DNA from: Firmicutes bacterium UBA5774
GTDB taxonomy: Bacteria > Bacillota > Clostridia > Peptostreptococcales > Anaerovoracaceae
NCBI GenBank assembly: GCA_002418625.1
Contig: DIEM01000015.1
Coordinates: 1-6,002, forward strand
Direction: 5' to 3'
Length of the DNA stretch: 6,002 bases
In this document: piece by piece, positions 1 through 5,041 of the stretch
Position numbering within the stretch: position 1 is the first letter of the stretch
Layout of the letters: each line of letters begins with the position of its first letter
Notes under the pieces: generated by a model
The model's input: only the letters and a program-made list of their open reading frames with translations
The model's database searches: none
Told to the model about the DNA's origin: nothing
Translations under genes and position numbers: made by a program

Positions 1-33
1 CGCCGGCAAACCGGCGTTGTCGCCGGAGGCGAC
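1..33. repeat. Two back-to-back perfect hairpins inside the regulator linker
   Basis: CGCCGG-CAAA-CCGGCG (1-16) is followed two bases later by GTCGCC-GGA-GGCGAC (19-33). Both are perfect 6-base-pair stems with short loops. They lie within coding sequence for the interdomain linker. They may simply reflect G+C-rich Ala/Gly/Pro codons, and no function can be assigned. Confidence 0.5.
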
Positions 34-268
34 CCAGGCTCTGTTTGAAGCCGCCGGCTCTCAGGGCAGCGGCATAGAGGAGCTCACACCCCGGGAAAAG
101 GATGTGCTCGTCATGATGGTGGAGGGTATGACGAACCCTGAAATTGCCGAAAGGCTTTTTCTGAGCAGATCCACAGTTAAATTTCATGTGAGCGGCATCC
201 TGTCAAAACTCAATGCCGTTTCGAGGACCGAGGCGGTCTCGATCGCGCTCCAAAAGAAATTGATATGA
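1..268 (+). CDS. NarL/LuxR-family response regulator, C-terminal part (5' end outside window)
   Basis: The reading frame is open from base 2 and ends at TGA 266-268, so this is the 3' end of a longer gene. The first visible residues (AGKPALSPEAT) resemble the linker between receiver and output domain in NarL-type regulators. The rest is a LuxR-type helix-turn-helix: LTPREKDVL opens the domain, EIAERLFLSRSTVKFHV forms the scaffold and recognition helices, and ILSKLNAVSRTEAV closes it. Such proteins bind DNA as dimers after phosphorylation of an N-terminal receiver, which is not visible here. An internal TTG at 17 is only a possible start codon and should not be taken as the gene start. The C-terminal half resembles LiaR/VraR-type regulators, but that sub-family call is inference. 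The gene is separated from the next one by an intrinsic terminator. A stand-alone LuxR protein cannot be excluded. Confidence 0.9.
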   Translation, partial: AGKPALSPEATQALFEAAGSQGSGIEELTPREKDVLVMMVEGMTNPEIAERLFLSRSTVKFHVSGILSKLNAVSRTEAVSIALQKKLI

Positions 269-292
269 TCTGACCTGATAATTCGAGAAAAA

Positions 293-308
293 CTGGCCAT
301 CTGGCCAG
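293..308. repeat. Perfect 7-bp inverted repeat CTGGCCA-TC-TGGCCAG
   Basis: The palindrome lies 25 bases after the regulator stop codon and 8 bases before the terminator stem. With only two unpaired central bases it is either a short RNA hairpin that helps termination or RNA stability, or a dimeric protein site on DNA. It has no T-tract of its own, so it is not a terminator alone. Confidence 0.55.
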
Positions 309-315
309 GTAAAAG

Positions 316-355
316 ACTGACCGGCTGCATGATGCGTCCGGTCAGTTTCTATTTT
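316..355 (+). terminator. Rho-independent terminator after the LuxR-type regulator
   Basis: A perfect 9-base-pair stem, ACTGACCGG (316-324) with CCGGTCAGT (338-346), is followed by a T-rich tail (346-355, TTTCTATTTT). The 13-base loop contains a small inner GCA/TGC pairing. The stem is preceded by a run of A. The position, 48 bases after the stop codon, fits the end of the regulator's transcript. It separates that unit from the flavoprotein gene downstream. Confidence 0.85.
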
Positions 356-420
356 ACAATGTTCACAGAGCATAGGACAGGCGGCCGCAAAAAATGCTGT
401 GTCGTCTTCAAGACTGCCGA

Positions 421-427
421 AAGAGGA
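421..427 (+). promoter_or_regulatory. Ribosome binding site that sets the flavoprotein start
   Basis: AAGAGGA lies seven bases before the ATG at 435. This favours 435 over the in-frame GTG at 399, which lacks a purine-rich site at a proper distance and would add 12 residues before the MKKVLII strand typical of a flavodoxin N-terminus. Confidence 0.75.
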
Positions 428-434
428 TAAGCAA

Positions 435-1208
435 ATGAAAAAAGTATTGATCATCGAAGCAAGCCCCAGACAAGGATTTTCGAGAAAAACAGCGGAAATG
501 ATACGCCAAAGGATGACGCATTTTGCGGAAGTTGAACTGGTGCATCTTTATGAGGAGGAAATCGGCATGTGCAAAGGATGCTGCGCCTGCCTGATTGCAG
601 GCAGCGCCGGATGCCCAAGTCATGAGGATGCAGCCGGAAGGATCCTTAACAAAATGCTGGAGGCGGACGGGGTGATTTATGTGACACCCAACTATGCGCT
701 TCAGATCCCGGCAGGACTGAAAAATCTATTGGATCGGCTGTCGTTCGTTTTTCATCGGCCAAGGCTGTTCGGCAAAAGGAGTATGACGATCGTTGTGGAA
801 GGCGTTTATGGCGGCAGGAGCATTCTGAAATATATGGATCAGGTGATGGAATTCTGGGGCATGAAAGCCGTCAAGGGGACGTCGGTGACAGGCGGCGTCT
901 ATCCCGGCTGTGAAACGGACCTCAGGACGAGCGAAAAAAACAATAAGAAAATCGATCAGGCGATCCAGAGATTCCTGAACGATCTTCACGGTGAAAAGCT
1001 TCCGGATCCTTCATTGATGAGGGTCGTGATGTTCAGGGCCGCCCGGGCGTCGATGCGCAGCTCGCCGGATGCGCTGCCGGCCGACAAGGCATATTTTGAG
1101 GAGAAAGGCTGGTTCGACTCGCCGTATTACTATGAAGCCCGTTTAAATCCCATCCAGCTGGCCGCAGGGGCCATCGTAGACGGCTTGATCGGCAGGAAGA
1201 GCCAATAG
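435..1208 (+). CDS. Flavodoxin-fold NAD(P)H/FMN-dependent oxidoreductase with iron-sulfur-type cysteine motif
   Basis: The 257-residue product starts with a flavodoxin-like first strand and phosphate-binding loop (KKVLIIEASPRQGFSRKT, residues 2-19). It continues with a cysteine cluster, Cys46-x2-Cys49-x2-Cys52-x7-Cys60 (Cys50 is an extra). The flavin-binding segment VTPNYALQIPAGLKNLLDRL follows; this pattern is typical of NADPH-dependent FMN reductase-like proteins. The compact CX2CX2CX4-7C arrangement is the one known for the 4Fe-4S cluster of archaeal and clostridial iron-sulfur flavoproteins, so an electron-transfer role is plausible. A C-terminal extension (roughly residues 190-257) contains ADKAYFEEKGWFDSPYYYEA, recalling a tail seen in many clostridial flavodoxin-family oxidoreductases. 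The protein is cytoplasmic, with no signal or membrane segment. Substrate and partner cannot be read from sequence. No terminator separates it from the PspC gene 44 bases downstream, so read-through is possible. Confidence 0.9.
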   Translation: MKKVLIIEASPRQGFSRKTAEMIRQRMTHFAEVELVHLYEEEIGMCKGCCACLIAGSAGCPSHEDAAGRILNKMLEADGVIYVTPNYALQIPAGLKNLLDRLSFVFHRPRLFGKRSMTIVVEGVYGGRSILKYMDQVMEFWGMKAVKGTSVTGGVYPGCETDLRTSEKNNKKIDQAIQRFLNDLHGEKLPDPSLMRVVMFRAARASMRSSPDALPADKAYFEEKGWFDSPYYYEARLNPIQLAAGAIVDGLIGRKSQ

Positions 1209-1216
1209 CAAAATTT

Positions 1217-1234
1217 ACGATATCGTTTTATAAT
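1217..1234 (+). promoter_or_regulatory. Possible control element: 10-bp palindrome next to a TATAAT box
   Basis: ACGATATCGT (1217-1226) is a perfect palindrome two bases before a consensus TATAAT (1229-1234) in the 44-base gap before the PspC gene. No good -35 box is found (best candidate TAGCAA, 1206-1211). A start at the expected distance from TATAAT would fall near 1241, inside the ribosome binding site (1236-1244). The element is therefore tentative as a promoter for the PspC gene. Confidence 0.25.
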
Positions 1235-1252
1235 TAAGGGAGGAACTAAATC

Positions 1253-1828
1253 ATGGAAAAAAGATTATACAAATCATCGACAAATAAGATACTGGCCGGA
1301 GTCTGCGGAGGTATCGGAGAATATTTCGATGTCGACCCGGTTCTGGTCAGGGTGGTGTGGGTCATATCAGCCTTCTTTGGCGGCGCAGGGATTCTCGCTT
1401 ATATTATCGCAGCCATCGTCATACCTTCAAGAGAAGACAGATATGGCGGCAGAACATATGAATCCACATACAGACCTGCAGCTTCCAGCCAATCAAAGTC
1501 TCAGCATGGCGGGACGGCTTCCGCCGGGACATCACCGCAGGAGGCGCAGGACGGCCAGGAAGGATCTCCTGAAGGCCAGGAGGCCTCATATGACAGCAGG
1601 GAAGGCATGCCTGCGGGCGGCCAGGAAACAGACTCTGAGATCCGTTACAGCAGATCGGGCAGCGATACGAACGGAAGAATGCTGGGAGGCATTATCCTGG
1701 TAGTACTCGGCGGCATATTCCTGATGCGCGAGCTGATGCCTTGGATCGATGGCGGACTGATCGTCGCGGCATGCTTTATAGCCATGGGGATCTATTTTCT
1801 GGTCAGAAAGAATGGTGAACAGCAATGA
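1253..1828 (+). CDS. PspC-domain membrane protein with C-terminal LiaF-type membrane pair
   Basis: Residues 1-60 form a clear PspC domain: RLYKSSTNKILAGVCGGIGEYF, then DPVLVRVVWV, a Gly-rich membrane segment (about 35-57) and the IVIPSRE end. Residues about 62-139 are a hydrophilic low-complexity linker rich in Gly, Gln, Glu and Ser, with three GQE units. Residues about 143-160 (GGIILVVLGGIFLMREL) and 168-184 form two further membrane segments of the DUF5668/LiaF-TM kind. PspC-family proteins sit in the cytoplasmic membrane and take part in envelope-stress sensing; this role is family knowledge, not shown here. The start is supported by AAGGGAGGA (1236-1244), eight bases upstream. The gene ends inside the next start codon (ATGA, 1825-1828), and it opens the apparent four-gene operon. 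The linker and C-terminal membrane pair make it longer than a minimal PspC protein. Confidence 0.92.
   Translation: MEKRLYKSSTNKILAGVCGGIGEYFDVDPVLVRVVWVISAFFGGAGILAYIIAAIVIPSREDRYGGRTYESTYRPAASSQSKSQHGGTASAGTSPQEAQDGQEGSPEGQEASYDSREGMPAGGQETDSEIRYSRSGSDTNGRMLGGIILVVLGGIFLMRELMPWIDGGLIVAACFIAMGIYFLVRKNGEQQ
1553..1626 (+). repeat. Three in-frame GGCCAGGA copies in the PspC linker
   Basis: GGCCAGGA occurs at 1553-1560, 1574-1581 and 1619-1626. The spacings of 21 and 45 bases are both multiples of three, so each copy encodes Gly-Gln-Glu preceded by Asp, Glu or Gly. This suggests short in-frame duplications in a flexible linker. Confidence 0.6.
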
Positions 1829-2793
1829 GAAGAGGAGGAAAAGCATTCGGGATCATACTGATAGTGCTGGGAGGTCTCTTTCTTCTCGGTGAACTCGGTG
1901 TGCTGGACGAGTTTTACGCAAGATACAACATTACTGCCGGGGCGGTCGCAGGCGGCATCCTTGGAGCCATTATGACGCTGTGGCCGCTGATCCTGGTGGC
2001 GCTGGGCATCACGATCCTTTTCAGGAACGAATGGGTCAGCAGGATAACATGGATCGCCCTGATCGTCATAATGATGGCTTATGCCATAGCGGCGCCTGGT
2101 CTTCAGGTCCACAGAGGCATGATGTGGCTTTGGAACGGCGGCTGGGATGGAGACAGCAATATTTCAACTACTGTCAGAGAAATTTCAGAGACCATAGAGT
2201 ATACGGGCGCGATGAAAAAGGGAAGCATCGACATCGAACTCGGCGCCGGAACGGCGATCATTTCAAGCATTGAGGACAAGGCCGCCAAGCTGGAAAGCAA
2301 AGGCAGGATCCTGGATTATGACTGGGATGTCGATGATGAAACGCTGAACATAGATGTCGGCAGTGAGGATGTGTTTGGAAACTTCGAAAGTCTTGCCGGG
2401 GAATATAAAATATATCTTGGCGACGAGCTGCCTTGGGATATCGACATCGAAACGGGCGCTTCCGATTTTAATGCGGATTTCAGGGATCTTCAAGTCGACA
2501 ATATAGACTTCAGTGTTGGCGCAGGGTCAGTAGTGCTCCATCTGGGGGATTTGCAGCCGCTGACGAACGTGACGGTCGAAGCCGGAGCTTCAAGCATCGA
2601 GATATATGTTCCGGAAAACGCCGGCGTCAGTCTCAAATCCGACAGCGGCTTGTCTTCAGTGACGATGGACGGCAACGATCTGGCGTCTGTGGGCAGCGGA
2701 AGCTATAAGAGCCAGGATTATGATGATGCATCCAGCAAAGTCAATATCATATTGTCAGCAGGCGTTTCGAGTGTGGACATAATAAGGGAATAG
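1825..2793 (+). CDS. LiaF/Toastrack-type membrane protein (DUF5668-like N-terminus, adhesin-like beta-repeat C-terminus)
   Basis: The 322-residue protein begins with three membrane segments (about residues 7-24, 41-66 and 73-90), including GGLFLLGELG and TLWPLILVALGITILF, hallmarks of the LiaI/LiaF-like membrane domain. After an exposed loop (about 93-125) comes a soluble region (126-322) of short beta repeats centred on GAG/GAS turns: 140-142, 211-213, 232-234, 254-256, and a last SAGVSSV at 311-317. This matches the Toastrack (DUF2154/DUF4097-like) fold found in LiaF and related proteins. In Bacillus LiaF restrains a LiaRS kinase, so control of the kinase encoded two genes downstream is a reasonable inference. 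The start ATG overlaps the previous stop and has only a weak upstream GGTGA (1814-1818), pointing to translational coupling. The side of the membrane on which the C-terminus lies is not certain. The family call is firm; the exact partner is not known. Confidence 0.88.
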   Translation: MRRGGKAFGIILIVLGGLFLLGELGVLDEFYARYNITAGAVAGGILGAIMTLWPLILVALGITILFRNEWVSRITWIALIVIMMAYAIAAPGLQVHRGMMWLWNGGWDGDSNISTTVREISETIEYTGAMKKGSIDIELGAGTAIISSIEDKAAKLESKGRILDYDWDVDDETLNIDVGSEDVFGNFESLAGEYKIYLGDELPWDIDIETGASDFNADFRDLQVDNIDFSVGAGSVVLHLGDLQPLTNVTVEAGASSIEIYVPENAGVSLKSDSGLSSVTMDGNDLASVGSGSYKSQDYDDASSKVNIILSAGVSSVDIIRE

Positions 2794-2867
2794 AAAAAGC
2801 GGGCATTGCAGACGATATTGAATGACGGCATTTAAAAAATTGAGAAGAAAGGGGTGCTGTTCGCGAT

Positions 2868-3548
2868 ATGAAGACAAAGATACTGGCAGTTGATGACGAC
2901 CCGAATATACTGGATCTCGTAAAACTGTATCTAGAAAAAGAAGGTCATGAGGTCCGGATAGCGGACAGGGGCGGCGATGCGCTTGAAGCATTCTACGCGT
3001 GGACGCCGGACCTCGTCGTGCTTGATGTGATGATGCCCGGAATAGACGGATGGGAAGTTTGCAGGCAGATCAGAAAGGTCAGCGCGATTCCCGTCATCAT
3101 GCTTTCCGCGCGCGGAGAAACGTTTGACAAGGTTCTGAGCCTGGAACTCGGCGCGGATGATTATATCGTCAAGCCATTTGAGCCAAAGGAACTGATTGCT
3201 CGAATCAAGGCCGTCCTAAGGCGAACGATGGGACAGGCGCAGGGCTCGGAGGAGGTCGTTTTCGCAAATCTGACCATCAGCAAAACCAACTATTCCATCA
3301 CGTTCAAGGGCAGGCGGGTCGAGACACCGCCAAGAGAGCTGGAGCTGCTTTATTTTCTGGCCTCGCATCCGAATCAGGTCTTTACGAGGGAGCAGCTGCT
3401 GGAAAAGGTTTGGGGATTTGACTTCATTGGCGATTCCAGAACGGTAGACGTCCATATTAAGCGGCTGCGAGAGAAATTTACCGATGAGACCGGACGATGG
3501 GACATCAGGACGATCTGGGGTGTCGGTTATAAATTCGAGGTAAGATGA
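2868..3548 (+). CDS. OmpR/PhoB-family response regulator
   Basis: Residues 1-120 form a receiver: acidic pocket DDD at 9-11, phosphoacceptor Asp53 in LVVLDVMMPGIDG, switch Ser80 in IMLSARGE, and Lys102 in DDYIVKPFEP. Residues about 129-226 form a winged-helix DNA-binding domain: RRVETPPRELELLYFLASHP, REQLLEKVWGFDF, then DSRTVDVHIKRLREK in the recognition region and IWGVGYKFE in the wing. At 226 residues it has the normal full length. The start ATG follows GAAAGGGG (2847-2854) at a rather long 13-base distance, and no better in-frame start exists, so initiation may be modest. The 74-base gap upstream has no convincing terminator, so it is probably cotranscribed with the Toastrack gene. It overlaps the kinase gene by four bases, so the two are very likely a cognate pair. 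Likely targets are this operon and htrA (inference). Confidence 0.96.
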   Translation: MKTKILAVDDDPNILDLVKLYLEKEGHEVRIADRGGDALEAFYAWTPDLVVLDVMMPGIDGWEVCRQIRKVSAIPVIMLSARGETFDKVLSLELGADDYIVKPFEPKELIARIKAVLRRTMGQAQGSEEVVFANLTISKTNYSITFKGRRVETPPRELELLYFLASHPNQVFTREQLLEKVWGFDFIGDSRTVDVHIKRLREKFTDETGRWDIRTIWGVGYKFEVR

Positions 3549-4978
3549 TGAAGGGGACGATATTTCGAAAATTGTTCGTGGTTTATGGCTTGGCCATCAT
3601 CATTGGATTCGGCATCCTTGCGCTTTTACTGCTGCAACAGTTCAACCAGTATTTCATCGACAGCAAAAAGACGGTGATGCTGGAGCAGGGAAGCCGAATC
3701 AGCCAAGAGATTGCGCAGTCTTTCTATACGGGGCAGATCGACCGGGACCGGCTCATGAGCGATCTTGAGATACTGGACAAGCTGCTCAGCGCACGAATCT
3801 GGCTTGTCGATGATGGCGGCCTTATTGTCGGTGTATCGGGAGCCAATGAGGAAAAACATCTTGGGCAAAGCGTCGAAGAGGAACAGATGGCGGAATTGGC
3901 AAAAGGAAAAGCATTTTTTCAGACTGGTTATTTTGGAGAAAAGCTGGAAACCAAATCCCTCACGGCCGGTTATCCGATATTCGCAGGCAATGTGTTTGAG
4001 GGAGGGATCTTCATCCACGCGCCATTGACGGAAATAGGCAGGACTTTCAATGAGATATACAGGATCACGGTTGCGGCGATCCTGATTTCTTGTTTGATAG
4101 CGTATGTCATTCTTTTTTTCCAAATCAGAAAAATATCAAGGCCGCTCCGGGAGATCAGCATTGCGTCAAAGGAAATTGCGGGCGGACAGTTTCAAAAGCG
4201 GCTGGCTATCAAAACAGGTGACGAGATCGAGGAGCTCGGAAGCAGCTTCAATCATATGGCCGAATCGCTCGAAAAGATCGAAGAGAGAAGAAAGAATCTG
4301 ATTGCGAATATATCCCATGATATCCGGTCGCCGATCACATCCATCAGCGGCTTCGCCGAGGGCATCCTGGACGGGACCATACCGGTTGAAAAACAGATGG
4401 TCTATCTTGAAAAAATTCTCTCGGAAAGCAGGCGTCTCATTAAAATCACAAGCAATCTGCTCGATCTGAACAATATGCAGGAGGGCCGGACAATACCGGT
4501 TCGGAGCAGCTTCGATATCAACGAAATGATTCGAAGAGCGGTGCTGTCCTTTGAAAGGCAGATCACCGAAAAGGCTTTGAATGTAACCTTGCGTTTTGAT
4601 TCGGAATCGATCCCGGTGTATACAGATCCGGATATGATGGAGCGGATCCTTGTGAATTTGCTGGATAATGCCGTCAAATTCACTCAGGAGCGCGGTAATA
4701 TAGCTGTCAGCACTTCAAGCGGCGAGGAGCGCGCCATCGTTGAGATTCGAAATGACGGCGCAGCCTTTAGTGACGATCAGCTTCTCATGCTGTGGGAGCG
4801 CTTTCATAAGGGCGATGCTTCCAGAGGTGAAGACAGAAATGGATTCGGACTGGGCCTGGCCATTGTGCGGGAACTGGCGGCTATTTTAGAGGAAAGGGTA
4901 TGGGCAGAAAAGAGCGGCGAGGAAATCTCATTTTTTATGACTGTCAATAAGCAATTCGGCCAGCAAGGGCAAAATTAA
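3545..4978 (+). CDS. Membrane sensor histidine kinase, cognate to the upstream OmpR-type regulator
   Basis: The product is up to 477 residues. Membrane segment 1 is at about 10-30 and segment 2 at about 174-192, enclosing a roughly 140-residue extracytoplasmic sensor region of CACHE/PAS-like appearance without a recognisable ligand motif. A HAMP linker (about 193-245: ISRPLREI, then GDEIEELGSSFNHM) leads to the HisKA dimerisation helix with His258 in NISHDIRSPITS. The ATPase domain follows: N box LVNLLDNAVKFT with Asn375, G1 region NDGAAF at 403-408, F-box-like LWERFHKGD, and G2 GFGLGLAIV at 433-441. The G1 box has Ala where the second Gly is common, a variation also seen in other kinases of this type. 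ATG at 3545 overlaps the regulator stop. A second ATG at 3548 sits seven bases from GAGG (3537-3540), a better spacing, so the true start may be one codon later. Confidence 0.95.
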   Translation: MMKGTIFRKLFVVYGLAIIIGFGILALLLLQQFNQYFIDSKKTVMLEQGSRISQEIAQSFYTGQIDRDRLMSDLEILDKLLSARIWLVDDGGLIVGVSGANEEKHLGQSVEEEQMAELAKGKAFFQTGYFGEKLETKSLTAGYPIFAGNVFEGGIFIHAPLTEIGRTFNEIYRITVAAILISCLIAYVILFFQIRKISRPLREISIASKEIAGGQFQKRLAIKTGDEIEELGSSFNHMAESLEKIEERRKNLIANISHDIRSPITSISGFAEGILDGTIPVEKQMVYLEKILSESRRLIKITSNLLDLNNMQEGRTIPVRSSFDINEMIRRAVLSFERQITEKALNVTLRFDSESIPVYTDPDMMERILVNLLDNAVKFTQERGNIAVSTSSGEERAIVEIRNDGAAFSDDQLLMLWERFHKGDASRGEDRNGFGLGLAIVRELAAILEERVWAEKSGEEISFFMTVNKQFGQQGQN

Positions 4979-4983
4979 CAAAT

Positions 4984-5017
4984 CGTTCATATTCCGTTCA
5001 AACTCCGATGTTATATT
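4984..5017 (+). promoter_or_regulatory. Candidate OmpR-type operator and promoter upstream of the HtrA gene
   Basis: CGTTCATATTC (4984-4994) is immediately repeated as CGTTCAAACTC (4995-5005), matching at 9 of 11 bases, with CGTTCA identical. A degenerate third unit may start at 5006. Tandem hexamers separated by five bases are the known binding geometry of OmpR/PhoB-family regulators. The second copy lies nine bases before a possible -10 box TATATT (5012-5017). The site would thus cover the -35 region, and no good -35 box is visible, as expected for an activated promoter. Binding by the regulator at 2868-3548 is inference. Confidence 0.45.
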
Positions 5018-5018
5018 T

Positions 5019-5040
5019 TAATCACAACAGGGGGTGATTA
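5019..5040 (+). repeat. 7-bp inverted repeat around the HtrA ribosome binding site
   Basis: TAATCAC (5019-5025) and GTGATTA (5034-5040) are perfectly complementary across an 8-base loop. The ribosome binding site AGGGGGTGA (5029-5037) lies half in the loop and half in the 3' arm, and ATG follows at 5042. In RNA this hairpin could partly mask the site; in DNA it could be an operator. The stem is A/T-rich and would be weak. Confidence 0.4.
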
Positions 5041-5041
5041 T

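Noticed and set aside
355..360. TACAAT as a -10 box for the flavoprotein gene
   Set aside because: No acceptable -35 hexamer at 16-18 bases upstream, where the sequence is the terminator stem; probably part of the T-rich tail.
399..434. Upstream GTG start at 399 for the flavoprotein, adding 12 residues
   Set aside because: No ribosome binding site at a proper distance, and the added residues precede a typical flavodoxin N-terminus; ATG 435 with AAGAGGA is better.
2802..2840. Possible promoter or weak hairpin in the gap before the response regulator
   Set aside because: TTGCAG and TTTAAA are 19 bases apart and poor matches, and the AATG/CATT hairpin is only four or five pairs; cotranscription from upstream is simpler.
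3626..4123. Open frame on the - strand (165 codons) opposite the kinase sensor region
   Set aside because: It is antisense to a well-supported kinase reading frame, with no family signature or ribosome site seen.
4751..4768. Degenerate G1 box (NDGAAF) as a sign of an inactive kinase
   Set aside because: Related kinases often lack the second Gly here, and His258, Asn375 and the G2 motif are intact.
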